A stretch of 64,000 nucleotides of DNA from an uncultured Bryobacteraceae bacterium (lineage in GTDB: Bacteria > Acidobacteriota > Terriglobia > Bryobacterales > Bryobacteraceae), in the NCBI GenBank assembly GCA_937924525.1, contig CALDSU010000008.1, forward strand, positions 496,001 through 560,000, in the 5' to 3' direction. The translations under genes and the position numbers were made by a program. Below are positions 30,224 to 40,832 of the stretch, piece by piece (within the stretch, counting starts at the first letter, position 1; each line of letters starts with the position of its first letter). The notes under the pieces were generated by a model. It was given only the letters and a program-made list of their open reading frames with translations, was not told the DNA's origin and did no database searches.

Positions 30224-31311
30224 CCAGAAGCGGCGCCAGGCACTGGCTGTTGCACGACGTCAAGAACCGCGGCGTCACCGCGTGGCTGCTCGGCGGCCTG
30301 TTCACCGCGTTCTACCTGGCGCTGTATTTCACCGATTGGCTCACCCTCGTGGCGCGCGGCATCGGCCTCGACAACAAATGGACGCTGTACGGAGCGCTCT
30401 ACACGCTCGCGGTCACGGCGGGCGGCGCATACGTCATCCGCAAATACCGGCATAACCGGTATCAGGTGGTGCGCACCTTGGTGGTGATCTTCGTGCAAGC
30501 CACCTTCGCCTTCTCCATTCCGCACCTGCTCAAATTCTTTCAGCAGCCGGAGTACTATTTCAGCTACTTCTGGCCGCTGAAGATGGATTACCTGACGCCG
30601 TCGTATATCTTCTCCCTCCCGCTGCCGTTCGTTCTCTATAGCTTCCTCGGCGCCGTTTTGCTGGCGCCGTTGCTGGCGGTCCTGTTCGGGAAGAGATGGT
30701 ACTGCTCGTGGGTCTGCGGCTGCGGTGGTCTGGCTAACACGTTCGGCGAGCCGTGGCGGCATCTCTCCGACCGCTCGTCGCTGGCCTGGCGGATCGAGAA
30801 GGTGACGATCCATACCGTGCTGGGAGTCAGTCTGCTGCTGACGGCGCTGCTGTTCGTCAGTTGGGGCGCGGGCAAGAGCCATCCCGAGCTGGCCCGATTC
30901 ACCGCCGGGTTCCAGTCGTTTTATGCGCTGGTGGTTTCGTCGCTCCTGGCGGGAGTGGTTGGGGTGGGACTTTATCCGATCGGCGGGACGCGCATCTGGT
31001 GCCGGTTCTTCTGCCCGATGGCCGCCCTGCTCGGTTTGGTGCAGAAGTTCGGCCGGTATCGCATCCGGGTGAAGGAGAACATGTGCATTTCCTGCGGACT
31101 GTGCTCGAAGTATTGCGAAATGGGCATCGATGTCCGCTCGTATGCGCAGGCCAATCAGAGTTTCACGCGGGCCTCGTGCGTGGGCTGCGGTCTGTGCGCC
31201 GAGGTGTGTCCCCGCGGGGTGCTGCGGCTGGAGAACGCCCGGGCGGTCGATCCGCAGGAGGCCATGCTGGTCCAGATTCAAGGCGCGCCGGCCGCCAGGC
31301 CGCTCATTTGA
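30220..31311 (+). CDS. NapH/NosR-like membrane polyferredoxin
   Basis: 363 residues. Six hydrophobic segments at about 24-42, 60-75, 85-105, 128-150, 190-212 and 225-250. Between and after them lie Cys motifs typical of NapH/CcoG/NosR proteins: 'WYCSWVCGCGG' near 165 and 'WCRFFCPMAAL' near 261. The C-terminus carries two [4Fe-4S] motifs, 'CISCGLCSKYC' and 'CVGCGLCAEVCP'. Such proteins carry electrons across or along the membrane. Overlaps the flavoprotein gene upstream. Confidence 0.87.
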   Translation: MTRSGARHWLLHDVKNRGVTAWLLGGLFTAFYLALYFTDWLTLVARGIGLDNKWTLYGALYTLAVTAGGAYVIRKYRHNRYQVVRTLVVIFVQATFAFSIPHLLKFFQQPEYYFSYFWPLKMDYLTPSYIFSLPLPFVLYSFLGAVLLAPLLAVLFGKRWYCSWVCGCGGLANTFGEPWRHLSDRSSLAWRIEKVTIHTVLGVSLLLTALLFVSWGAGKSHPELARFTAGFQSFYALVVSSLLAGVVGVGLYPIGGTRIWCRFFCPMAALLGLVQKFGRYRIRVKENMCISCGLCSKYCEMGIDVRSYAQANQSFTRASCVGCGLCAEVCPRGVLRLENARAVDPQEAMLVQIQGAPAARPLI

Positions 31312-31325
31312 GCGTGGGCGCTGCC

Positions 31326-31359
31326 GAAAACAAAACGGCGCGCCACCCCGGGCGCGCCG
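31326..31359 (-). terminator. Rho-independent terminator after ahcY
   Basis: A perfect 9-bp GC stem (31336-31344 with 31351-31359, loop 6) is followed on the minus strand by TTTTGTTTT. It ends the metK-ahcY transcript. It also faces the plus-strand polyferredoxin operon. Confidence 0.85.
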
Positions 31360-31383
31360 CGATTCTGTCTTCCGGTAGCCCGG

Positions 31384-32685
<1,302 letters not shown>

Positions 32686-33852
32686 TCAGCGCGCCGCTGC
32701 TTCCACCCCGGCTTCCCGCCGCAACTCGGCGGCTTTGCCGGTCTGCTCCCAGGTGAACGTGTCCTCGGTGCGGCCAAAGTGTCCAAACGCGGCGGTCGCC
32801 CGGTAGAGCGGGCGGCGCAACCGCAGGTGGTCCATGATGGACTTGGGCGTCAGCGGGAACAACTCACGCACCAGCGTCATGATCCGCTCGTCGGCGATCA
32901 CGCCGGTGCCGAACGTATTCACCAGCACGGAAACCGGTTCGGCCACCCCGATCGCGTACGCCAGTTGCACTTCGCAGCGCCGGGCCAGTCCCGCGGCCAC
33001 GATGTTTTTCGCTATGTAGCGCGCCATGTAGGAGGCCGAGCGGTCAACCTTGGTGGGATCCTTTCCCGAGAAAGCCCCGCCGCCGTGCCGGCCCATGCCG
33101 CCGTAGGTGTCGACGATGATCTTGCGCCCGGTCAGCCCGGTGTCTCCGTGCGGACCGCCGATGACGAAACGGCCCGTGGGATTGATGTGGAACTTGGTCC
33201 CCGCGTCCAGCATCGCCTCCGGCATCACCGGCAGAATCACGTGCTGTCTGACGGCCGCCCGCAAGTCCTCGGTGGAAACCTGGTCGGAGTGCTGCGTGGA
33301 CACCACCACCGCGTCAATCCGCTTCGGCCGGCCATCTTCGTATTCCACGCTCACCTGGCTCTTGCCGTCCGGCCGCAAGAAATCCACGAGCCCCTGCCGG
33401 CGCACCTCGCTCAGCCGCCGGACCAGTTTGTGGGCCAGCATGATGGGCATCGGCATCAACTCGGGGGTCTCATCGCAGGCGTAGCCGAACATCAATCCCT
33501 GGTCGCCCGCGCCGCCCGGGTCGACGCCCATCGCGATGTCCGGACTCTGCCCCTGGATCGCGTTCAACACGCCGCAGGTATGGCAGTCGAAGCCAAAGGC
33601 CGCGTCTGTGTAGCCCACCTCCCGGATCGTTTCGCGCACGACCTTCGGCACGTCTACGTAACAGTTGGTGGTAATCTCCCCGGCCACCACGCAGATGCCT
33701 GTGGTCACCAGCACCTCGCAAGCCACCCGTCCGTAAGCGTCCTGCGCAAGCACCGCATCCAGCACGGCATCCGAAATCTGATCGGCGATCTTGTCGGGGT
33801 GGCCCTCGGTCACAGACTCCGACGTGAATATCTGACGCTGCTTTTCTGCCAT
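32686..33852 (-). CDS. metK: S-adenosylmethionine synthase
   Basis: 388 residues, the standard length. Makes SAM from methionine and ATP. Motifs visible: '[21 protein letters not shown]' (N-terminal ATP/methionine region), '[12 protein letters not shown]' (methionine binding) and the P-loop-like '[17 protein letters not shown]'. First gene of the metK-ahcY operon; own promoter (33914-33943) and a hairpin leader (33874-33905). Confidence 0.97.
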   Translation of the reverse strand: MAEKQRQIFTSESVTEGHPDKIADQISDAVLDAVLAQDAYGRVACEVLVTTGICVVAGEITTNCYVDVPKVVRETIREVGYTDAAFGFDCHTCGVLNAIQGQSPDIAMGVDPGGAGDQGLMFGYACDETPELMPMPIMLAHKLVRRLSEVRRQGLVDFLRPDGKSQVSVEYEDGRPKRIDAVVVSTQHSDQVSTEDLRAAVRQHVILPVMPEAMLDAGTKFHINPTGRFVIGGPHGDTGLTGRKIIVDTYGGMGRHGGGAFSGKDPTKVDRSASYMARYIAKNIVAAGLARRCEVQLAYAIGVAEPVSVLVNTFGTGVIADERIMTLVRELFPLTPKSIMDHLRLRRPLYRATAAFGHFGRTEDTFTWEQTGKAAELRREAGVEAAAR

Positions 33853-33873
33853 GAAGGTTTTTCGACTCCCGGA

Positions 33874-33905
33874 GCGTCCGGTTCCCCGGCGGGGGACCAG
33901 GACGC
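33874..33905 (-). promoter_or_regulatory. Structured 5' leader of metK
   Basis: In the metK leader, GCGTCC (33874-33879 in plus numbering, read from the minus strand) pairs with 33900-33905, with an inner GGGG/CCCC stem. The stem lies between the promoter and the start codon. It does not match a SAM or SAH riboswitch that I recognise, but its place before metK makes a regulatory role plausible. Confidence 0.45.
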
Positions 33906-33913
33906 AAACTTCG

Positions 33914-33943
33914 AGTGTAGCGGAGGGGCAAAGAACTGGTCAA
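33914..33943 (-). promoter_or_regulatory. Predicted sigma-70 promoter for metK-ahcY
   Basis: On the minus strand: -35 TTGACC (33938-33943), -10 TACACT (33914-33919), spaced 18 bases. Transcript would start near 33907. Confidence 0.65.
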
Positions 33944-34007
33944 TTCGGGCAGGGCTCCGCAACCGGCGCCGGGTCCAGTACCGGGCTTGTGTTTTGCCGG
34001 CCAAAAG

Positions 34008-34023
34008 ATTAAACTAGTTTAAT
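34008..34023. promoter_or_regulatory. AT-rich perfect palindrome (putative operator)
   Basis: ATTAAACTAGTTTAAT, a perfect 16-bp inverted repeat in a region of about 65% GC, lies between divergent metK (upstream of its promoter) and the trehalose operon. This is the usual form of a dimeric-regulator binding site. The regulator is not identifiable. Confidence 0.6.
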
Positions 34024-34150
34024 AACGGCTGTCTGGCGGACTTAGCAACCGCCGAGGATCGCCGTGGTCCCCATTCGGACGAGGCAGGCGCCGTGGGTCA
34101 TCCTGCCCCGGCTGGTCACACAACCATGCAAGTCGGAGAAAGGATCCCCG

Positions 34151-34804
34151 ATGAGTCACGCTGAACCCTTCCGGTTCTTCACCGAGCGCCGCCTGGTGGA
34201 ACTCACTGGCCGGCGGGCGCGAACGGCGCCGGAGTTGCTGCGCCACCTCGAAGACGTTTCCGGCGCTTCCGTATTCTTCCATACGCACCAGGCGTTTCTC
34301 TCGCACCATTTTCAGAAGCCGGTGGTGTATAACGACTTTGCGATCTGGGCGGAGGAAGCGTTGCGGGAGGACGCCCTGGCGGAAAAACTCGCGGCCGTGG
34401 ACCTGCTGCGGTTTACCAGTGTCCGGGAATTGCGCGGGGCGCTGGTGGCGGTACTCCAACAGCACCTGGCGAGGTCGGGCGGCGTTGCGCGCGAGTGCCC
34501 CCCGGGCGAGGAGTTCCATTTCTGCCGCTCGAAGAGTTTTGTGATGTCGACCGGGCTGGTGGCGGCGGACGTGCGGGAGTTCTTCGCGCTGCTTGAGCGG
34601 GTGTCGAACGTGTCGCTGTATTTTCACCTGCTGGAGGCCCGTTTGCGGCTGGGCCGCGCGACTAACGATTTTTCCCAGTGGCTGCAAGACCGCGGCGAGC
34701 CCGAACTGGCCCGCAGGATTGACGCCATCAATCCTTATACGCATTCGCTCGACGAGGTGAAAGACAGCATCCTGCGGCTGGGGCGGCAAGGAGGTTGGCG
34801 CTAG
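34151..34804 (+). CDS. DUF5752-family protein, first gene of the trehalose operon
   Basis: 217 residues. I recognise the DUF5752 pattern: 'PFRFFTERRLVELTGRRA', 'SVFFHTHQAFLSHH', 'NDFAIWAEEALRED', and a near-repeat later 'NVSLYFHLLEARLRLGRATNDFSQWLQD'. The internal repeat of the 'V[SF][LFV][YF]FH' and 'NDF..W' motifs suggests two similar halves. No membrane span or signal. The start at 34151 has AGGA upstream. It is followed 2 bases later by treT, so a role in trehalose metabolism or its control is likely (inference). Confidence 0.82.
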   Translation: MSHAEPFRFFTERRLVELTGRRARTAPELLRHLEDVSGASVFFHTHQAFLSHHFQKPVVYNDFAIWAEEALREDALAEKLAAVDLLRFTSVRELRGALVAVLQQHLARSGGVARECPPGEEFHFCRSKSFVMSTGLVAADVREFFALLERVSNVSLYFHLLEARLRLGRATNDFSQWLQDRGEPELARRIDAINPYTHSLDEVKDSILRLGRQGGWR

Positions 34805-34806
34805 CG

Positions 34807-36036
34807 ATGTCGGTGAGACTAGAGGAATACGAAGCGATCGTCGGGCGCGACGTGATCGAAGAACTCCGGGTGGTCGCCGAGCGGGTGGCGGGCCGGCGGC
34901 TGCAAAACATCAACTCGACCCCGGTGGGCGGCGGCGTCGCGGAGATTCTGACGCGCCTGGTCCCGTTGCTGCGGGAGCTGGGCGTCGACGCCACCTGGGA
35001 TGTCATCAAGGGCGACGAGGCGTTCTTCGCCACCACCAAGGCGTTTCACAACGCGCTGCACGGCGCTCCGGAAGAGATCACCGGGGAAATGCTGGAGTGC
35101 TACCGGGAGACCACCGCGCTCAACCTGGAACTGATGCAATTCACCGGCGACATTGTCTGGATCCACGATCCGCAGCCGGCGGGCCTGATCGCCAGGAAGA
35201 AGGAAATCGGCGGGCGCTGGGTGTGGCGGTGCCATATCGATTTGTCCGCTCCGGATCCGCGCGTGTGGGACTTCCTGCGGCCTTACGTCGAGGCCTACGA
35301 CGCTTCGATTTTTTCGATGCCCGATTTCGCGCAGCAGTTGTCCATTCCGCAGTACATGGTGACGCCGTCGATCGATCCACTGGCGGACAAGAACCGCGAA
35401 CTGCCGGAGGAACAGGTGCGCGCGGTGGTGGACAAGCACGGGCTGGATCCGGAGCGGCCGATCGTGACGCAGATTTCGCGCTTCGACCGGCTCAAGGATC
35501 CGTTGGGGGTGATTGCGGCGTACCGGCTGGCGAAACGGCAGCAGGATTGCCAGTTGCTGCTGGCGGGCGGCGGAGCTCCGGATGATCCGGAGGGCATGGA
35601 AGTGCTGCGTGAAGTGCAGGAAGCGGCCGCCGATGATCGCGACATTCACGTGCTTCTGCTGCCGCCGCAGAGCGATCTGGAGATCAACGCCCTGGTGCGC
35701 GGCTCTACGGTAGTGATGCAGAAGTCGATCAAGGAAGGCTTCGGACTCACCGTCAGCGAGGCGTTGTGGAAGGGGAAGCCGGTGATCGGGGGCGCCGTCG
35801 GGGGAATTCGCGTGCAGGTCATCAACGGGCTAACCGGCTACCTGGTGCACTCGCCGGAGGGCGCGGCGCGGCGGCTGGTGCGCCTGCTGGCCGATCCCGA
35901 GCTTTGCCGCCAGCTCGGGGAGAACGGACGCCTGCACGTGAAACAGAACTTTCTGTTGACCCGTCACGTCAAGGACTACCTGCTGGTGATGCTCGCGCTC
36001 GAGCATCCCGAGGAGAGCCTCGTTTTTCTGAACTAA
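34807..36036 (+). CDS. treT: Trehalose synthase, GT4 type (TreT-like)
   Basis: 409 residues. GT4 glycosyltransferase that joins NDP-glucose and glucose to trehalose. Typical TreT features: 'NINSTPVGGGVAEILTRLVPLLRELG' near the N-terminus, 'WIHDPQPAGLI', 'RCHIDLSAPDP', 'PSIDPLADKNREL', then the C-terminal nucleotide-sugar site 'QISRFDRLKDPLGVI' and 'QKSIKEGFGLTVSEALWKGKPVIGG'. Starts 2 bases after the DUF5752 stop. Stands with treY and treZ, so the operon encodes two trehalose routes. Confidence 0.88.
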   Translation: MSVRLEEYEAIVGRDVIEELRVVAERVAGRRLQNINSTPVGGGVAEILTRLVPLLRELGVDATWDVIKGDEAFFATTKAFHNALHGAPEEITGEMLECYRETTALNLELMQFTGDIVWIHDPQPAGLIARKKEIGGRWVWRCHIDLSAPDPRVWDFLRPYVEAYDASIFSMPDFAQQLSIPQYMVTPSIDPLADKNRELPEEQVRAVVDKHGLDPERPIVTQISRFDRLKDPLGVIAAYRLAKRQQDCQLLLAGGGAPDDPEGMEVLREVQEAAADDRDIHVLLLPPQSDLEINALVRGSTVVMQKSIKEGFGLTVSEALWKGKPVIGGAVGGIRVQVINGLTGYLVHSPEGAARRLVRLLADPELCRQLGENGRLHVKQNFLLTRHVKDYLLVMLALEHPEESLVFLN

Positions 36037-36040
36037 GGCC

Positions 36041-38989
36041 ATGACGAGCGCTCAGGAGGAAACCACCGCACGGGAGGCCGGCTGGACGCCCGCCTCGACA
36101 TACCGCATCCAGTTTCATGCGGGCTTCCGTCTTGCGGACGCGGTGGCGCTCCTCGATTATTTCGAGGAACTGGGCGTGGGCGCCATCTACGCCTCGCCGC
36201 TGCTGGCCGCCCGGCCGGGCAGTCTGCACGGCTACGACGTCGTGGATCCCGACCGGTTGAATCCGGAGCTGGGCGGGATCGAAGAGCTGGCGGCGTTTGC
36301 GCAGGGTTTGGAACGGCGGGGCATGGGCCTGGTGCTGGACATCGTTCCCAACCATATGTGCATCGCTTCGGCGGAGAACAAATACTGGTGGGACGTGCTC
36401 GAGAACGGGCCAAGCTCCCCCTACGCAACGTATTTCGATGTCGACTGGCAACCGCCGAAGCCCGAGCTGGCGAATAAGGTGCTGCTGCCGTTTCTGGGCG
36501 AGCAGTTCGGTGCGGCGCTCGAGGCCGGCAAACTCCGGCTCCTCCGCAGCGGCGGGAGCTTCGTCATCGAGTATTACGACATGCGGTTTCCCGTGGCGCC
36601 GCGCTCGTGGCCGCTGATCCTGGAGCCCGCGCTGGGTCTGATCCGGGCCGAGCGCGGCGGCGCCGACCCGGCCGTGCTGGAGCTGGAAAGCATTCTCACC
36701 GCCCTCGGCTATCTGCCTGCCCGACATGAGACCGGCGCCGAGCGCGTGCGGGAACGCCAGCGCGAAAAAGCGATCATCGCCCGGCGGCTGGCGGCGCTGC
36801 TGGAGAGCGAACCGGCGGCGCGCGAGGCGGTCGACCGGACCATCGAGGAGATGAACGGGCAACCTGGCCAGCCGCGCAGCTTCGACCGGCTGGAAGCACT
36901 GCTGGACCAGCAGGCGTGGCGGCTCAGTTATTGGCGGGTGGCCGCGGACGAGATCAACTATCGCCGCTTCTTCGACATCAATGAACTGGCCGCGGTGCGG
37001 GTGGAGCAGCCCGCGGTGTTTGATGCGATCCACCGCCTGCCGCTCGAGTGGATCCGCAACGGCTGGGCGCAAGGCCTGCGGGTTGATCATCCCGACGGGC
37101 TCTTCGATCCCGAGCAGTACTACGCGCAATTGGCCGAATCCTGCCAGCAGGCGAGGCGCGAAGGCCCCGGACGCGCCGGCGCGAACGGGAAGCCAATGTG
37201 GGTGATCGGCGAGAAAATCCTGATTGGCCGGGAGCAATTGCGGGAAAGCTGGCGGTTCCACGGCACCACCGGCTACGGATTTCTGAATCAGTTGAATGGC
37301 GTGTTTGTGAAGAGTTCCGCGCGGCGGAGCCTGGAACGCGTCTACGCCGCCTTTACCGGCGCGGCGGTGGACTTTCAGGATCTGCTGTACGCCTCGAAGA
37401 AACTGATTCTCCAGGTATCCATGTCCAGCGAGTTGAACGTGCTGGCGCGACGGCTGGACCGGGTCAGCGAACAGCAGCGCGGCTCGCGCGATTTCACGCT
37501 GGAGAGTTTGCGCGGGGCGCTCCGCGAGGTGATCGCCTGTTTTCCGATCTACCGCACTTACACACGGACGGGCTCGTCCGGTCCGGACCCGGAAGATGCC
37601 CGGCACATCCGCCACGCGATCGCCGAAGCGAAGCGGCGCAATCCCGCGGTGGCCGTTTCCATCTACGACTTCCTGGGCGACCTGCTGCTGCTGAACGATC
37701 CCGAGGGGCTGAGCGACGCGCAGCGGGCCGAGCGGCGGCTCTTTGTGATGCGGTTCCAGCAGCTCACCGCGCCGGTGATGGCCAAGTCGATGGAAGACAC
37801 CGCCTTCTACCGCTATGTTCCCCTGGCGTCCCTGAACGAAGTGGGCGGAGACCCGGATCAATTCGGCTGCCCGCTCGAGCGGTTCCACCAGAAGAACCTG
37901 ATCCGGCGCAGCCACTGGCCGCACGCGATGATCTCGACCTCTACGCACGACACCAAGTGGGGCGAAGACGCCCGCGCGCGGCTCAACGTCTTGTCGGAAC
38001 TGCCGGCGGAGTGGTTGCAGGCGTTGCGTCAGTGGGAAGCCGTGAATCGCCGGCACAAACGTCAGGTGGGCGGCGGCGCCGCACCGTCGGCCAACGACGA
38101 ATACCTTCTCTATCAGGTCCTGGTGGCGAGCTGGCCCCCCGGAGGCCTCCGCGAAGAAAACCGGGCGGCCTACCTCGCCCGGATCCAGGATTACCTGGTG
38201 AAGGCCGTGCGGGAAGCGAAGTTGTACTCCAGTTGGGTGAGTCCCAACGAAGCCTACGAAGAGGCGGTACGGGAGTTTGCCGCCGGCATCCTGGCCCCCG
38301 GGGAAGAGAACCGGTTTCCGCCGGAGTTCGCGCGGTTCCATGCCCGCATTGAGCGGGCGGGAGTGTGCAACGCCCTCGCCCAAGTGGTGCTGAAAATCGC
38401 CGCGCCCGGGGTTCCCGACATCTATCAGGGCAGCGAGTTGTGGAACCTCAGCCTGGTGGATCCGGACAACCGGCGGCCGGTGGACTTCGCCCGCCGGCGG
38501 GCGCTGTTACGGCAGTTGCGCGGCAACGTCGTGGGCGACCTGGGGCCCTGCGCCGCCCGGTGGCTGGATCGGCACGAAGACGGCCTGATCAAGCTGCATG
38601 TGACACGGGCCGGCCTCCGGTTGCGGCGCGCGCACCCGGACTTGTTTCTGCGGGGCGAGTACCTCCCCTTGGCAGTTCGCGGACCGCTGGCAACGCACGT
38701 GGTCGCCTTTGCCCGGCGCCTGGAAGGGCGGGTGGCGCTGGCGGTGACCGGCCGCTTCTTCCAGTCCCTGGGCGCCGCCGACGCCTGGCCCGTGGCGGAA
38801 GCTTGGAGAGACACCGCGCTCCTGTTGCCCGCTGGGCTCCTGGCGGCGGGTCCGTTTCGCGACTTGCTGACTGGCGAGACGCTGACGGGGGAGCGGCGAG
38901 GAAGCCGCTCGGTGTTCGCGCTGGCGGAGGTGTTCCAGCGACTGCCGTTTGCCCTGCTGACCGGCGCGGGGGTGGGTTTGGATGTCTGA
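36041..38989 (+). CDS. treY: Maltooligosyl trehalose synthase
   Basis: 982 residues, GH13. Converts the reducing end of malto-oligosaccharides to a trehalose linkage. The N-terminus 'STYRIQFHAGFRLADAVALLDYFEELGVGAIYASPL' is the family start. 'VLDIVPNHM' is GH13 region I. 'GLRVDHPDGLFDPEQYY' holds the nucleophile Asp. 'WVIGEKILIGREQL' holds the acid Glu. The late 'ISTSTHDTKWGEDARARLNVL' motif is typical of TreY. Starts 4 bases after treT ends and its end overlaps treZ by 8 bases. Longer than many TreY proteins (700-850 aa). Confidence 0.95.
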   Translation: MTSAQEETTAREAGWTPASTYRIQFHAGFRLADAVALLDYFEELGVGAIYASPLLAARPGSLHGYDVVDPDRLNPELGGIEELAAFAQGLERRGMGLVLDIVPNHMCIASAENKYWWDVLENGPSSPYATYFDVDWQPPKPELANKVLLPFLGEQFGAALEAGKLRLLRSGGSFVIEYYDMRFPVAPRSWPLILEPALGLIRAERGGADPAVLELESILTALGYLPARHETGAERVRERQREKAIIARRLAALLESEPAAREAVDRTIEEMNGQPGQPRSFDRLEALLDQQAWRLSYWRVAADEINYRRFFDINELAAVRVEQPAVFDAIHRLPLEWIRNGWAQGLRVDHPDGLFDPEQYYAQLAESCQQARREGPGRAGANGKPMWVIGEKILIGREQLRESWRFHGTTGYGFLNQLNGVFVKSSARRSLERVYAAFTGAAVDFQDLLYASKKLILQVSMSSELNVLARRLDRVSEQQRGSRDFTLESLRGALREVIACFPIYRTYTRTGSSGPDPEDARHIRHAIAEAKRRNPAVAVSIYDFLGDLLLLNDPEGLSDAQRAERRLFVMRFQQLTAPVMAKSMEDTAFYRYVPLASLNEVGGDPDQFGCPLERFHQKNLIRRSHWPHAMISTSTHDTKWGEDARARLNVLSELPAEWLQALRQWEAVNRRHKRQVGGGAAPSANDEYLLYQVLVASWPPGGLREENRAAYLARIQDYLVKAVREAKLYSSWVSPNEAYEEAVREFAAGILAPGEENRFPPEFARFHARIERAGVCNALAQVVLKIAAPGVPDIYQGSELWNLSLVDPDNRRPVDFARRRALLRQLRGNVVGDLGPCAARWLDRHEDGLIKLHVTRAGLRLRRAHPDLFLRGEYLPLAVRGPLATHVVAFARRLEGRVALAVTGRFFQSLGAADAWPVAEAWRDTALLLPAGLLAAGPFRDLLTGETLTGERRGSRSVFALAEVFQRLPFALLTGAGVGLDV

Positions 38990-40832
38990 CGTCTGGCGGT
39001 TGCGTCAGGGCGCGTCCGTCCTGCCCGAGGGCGGGGTGGAGTTTCGCGTGTGGGCGCCGCACGCCCGGCGGCTGACCGTGGAGACCCGCGGGCGGCAACC
39101 TGCCCGGACAGCGCTCGCGCGGGACGATGCCGGCGAGTTCCGCGGATGCGCGCCGCGCGCGCAGGCCGGCGATGACTACGTGTTCCTGCTCGACGGCGGC
39201 CGGGCGCGGCCGGATCCCGTGTCACGCTTTCAGCCGCACGGCGTCCACGGCCCCTCCCGGGTCGTCGATCCGCAGGCGTTCGCCTGGACGGACCACGCGT
39301 GGCGCGGCCTGGCGCTCGAAGACTACGTGTTTTACGAACTGCACACCGGCACGTTCACCCCGCAGGGCACGTTCGCCGGCGTGGGCGAGAAGCTGGAGTA
39401 TCTCCGCGAACTGGGCGTGACCGCCGTGGAGCTCATGCCGGTGGCCGAGTTCCCGGGCGCCCGAAATTGGGGATACGACGGCGTCGCCTTGTACGCCCCC
39501 CAGTCCAGCTACGGCGGGCCGGAGGGGCTGAAGCGCCTAGTGGACGCCTGCCATCGCGCGGGCCTGGCGGTCGTGCTCGACGTTGTCTATAACCACCTGG
39601 GTCCGGAGGGGAACTACCTGGGAGAGTTCGGGCCTTACTTCGACGCCGGCCGGCAAACGCCCTGGGGACCCGCGATTCATTTTGATGGACCGCACCGCGA
39701 GCAGGTCCGGCGGTACTTTGTCGAGAACGCTCTGTACTGGGTGACGGAATACCACATCGACGCCCTCCGGCTGGACGCCATCCACGGCATCTTCGACACC
39801 AGCGAGCCCCACATTCTGGCCGAACTTTCCGAGCGCGTCCAGCGGCAGGCGGAAGCCCTGGGACGCCGGATCTGGTTGATCGCCGAGAGCGACCTGAATG
39901 AGGTTCGGCTGATTGAGCCGCGCGCGGAGGGTGGCCATGGCCTAGATGCCCAGTGGCTGGATGATTTTCACCATGCCGTCTTCACGGTCCTGACCGGCGA
40001 ACGGCGGGGATATCTGGGGGATTATGGCCGGGTGGCGGATCTCGCCAAATGCCTGCGCGAAGGGTTTGTTTACGATGGGTGCTGGTCGGCATACCGCCGC
40101 CGCATCTACGGAACTTCCTCCAAGGAACGTCCCGGCCGCCAGTTTGTCGCCTTCGTCCAGAATCACGACCAGGTTGCCAATGCCAGCGTCGGCCAGCGGC
40201 TGGCGGCGCGTGTCTCGTTCGAGCAGGAAAAGGTGGCGGCGGCGCTACTGCTGGCGTCGCCCTTCCTGCCCTTGCTGTTCATGGGCCAGGAGTACGGCGA
40301 GACATCGCCATTTCTGTACTTCGTCAGTCACACCGATCCCGGTCTGATCGAGGCGGTGCGGCGCGGGCGTTTCCACGAGTTTGCCTGGTTCTACCAGGGC
40401 CGGGATTTTCCGGATCCGCAAGCCGAAGAGACCTTCCTGCGTTCGAGGCTGGCCTGGCCGCCGCTGGACGAACCGAGGCAGGGCGGCCTCTGGCGCTGGT
40501 ATAAGGATTGGCTGGCGTTGCGGAGGCGGCATGCCAGCCTTGGCAATGGCCGTAAGGATCTCACCCGGGTCGCGTTCGACGAGGCCGGGCGGTGGCTGCG
40601 CATCGTGCGGGAGGATCCCGCGGGAGAGCGGGCGCTGTTGCTGGCGAATCTGGGTCCGCAAGAGGCGGAGGCGTCCGTCCCCGGCGGGACGTGGACGCTC
40701 GCGCTGTGGAGTGGCGCGGAAGCCTACGGAGGAGCGACCGGCCATCGGCCGCCTGCGCGGCTGTCGCCGCCGGGGGACGTGTTCTCCTTGGCTGCCGAAT
40801 CCGCGGTGTTGTACTTGTCCGGCACGGCGTAA
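38982..40832 (+). CDS. treZ: Maltooligosyl trehalose trehalohydrolase
   Basis: 616 residues. Cleaves trehalose from maltooligosyl trehalose made by TreY. N-terminal Ig-like module (about 1-100) followed by a GH13 barrel. Region I 'VVLDVVYNHLGPEGNYL', nucleophile Asp in 'IDALRLDAIHGIFD', acid Glu in 'IWLIAESDLNEVR', and transition-state Asp in 'AFVQNHDQVANAS'. Start overlaps the last 8 bases of treY (ATGTCTGA), so the two are coupled. Last gene of the operon. Confidence 0.95.
   Translation: MSDVWRLRQGASVLPEGGVEFRVWAPHARRLTVETRGRQPARTALARDDAGEFRGCAPRAQAGDDYVFLLDGGRARPDPVSRFQPHGVHGPSRVVDPQAFAWTDHAWRGLALEDYVFYELHTGTFTPQGTFAGVGEKLEYLRELGVTAVELMPVAEFPGARNWGYDGVALYAPQSSYGGPEGLKRLVDACHRAGLAVVLDVVYNHLGPEGNYLGEFGPYFDAGRQTPWGPAIHFDGPHREQVRRYFVENALYWVTEYHIDALRLDAIHGIFDTSEPHILAELSERVQRQAEALGRRIWLIAESDLNEVRLIEPRAEGGHGLDAQWLDDFHHAVFTVLTGERRGYLGDYGRVADLAKCLREGFVYDGCWSAYRRRIYGTSSKERPGRQFVAFVQNHDQVANASVGQRLAARVSFEQEKVAAALLLASPFLPLLFMGQEYGETSPFLYFVSHTDPGLIEAVRRGRFHEFAWFYQGRDFPDPQAEETFLRSRLAWPPLDEPRQGGLWRWYKDWLALRRRHASLGNGRKDLTRVAFDEAGRWLRIVREDPAGERALLLANLGPQEAEASVPGGTWTLALWSGAEAYGGATGHRPPARLSPPGDVFSLAAESAVLYLSGTA

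Noticed and set aside
33853-34030. SAM or SAH riboswitch before metK
   Set aside because: No match to the conserved cores I know; only a plain hairpin is supported.
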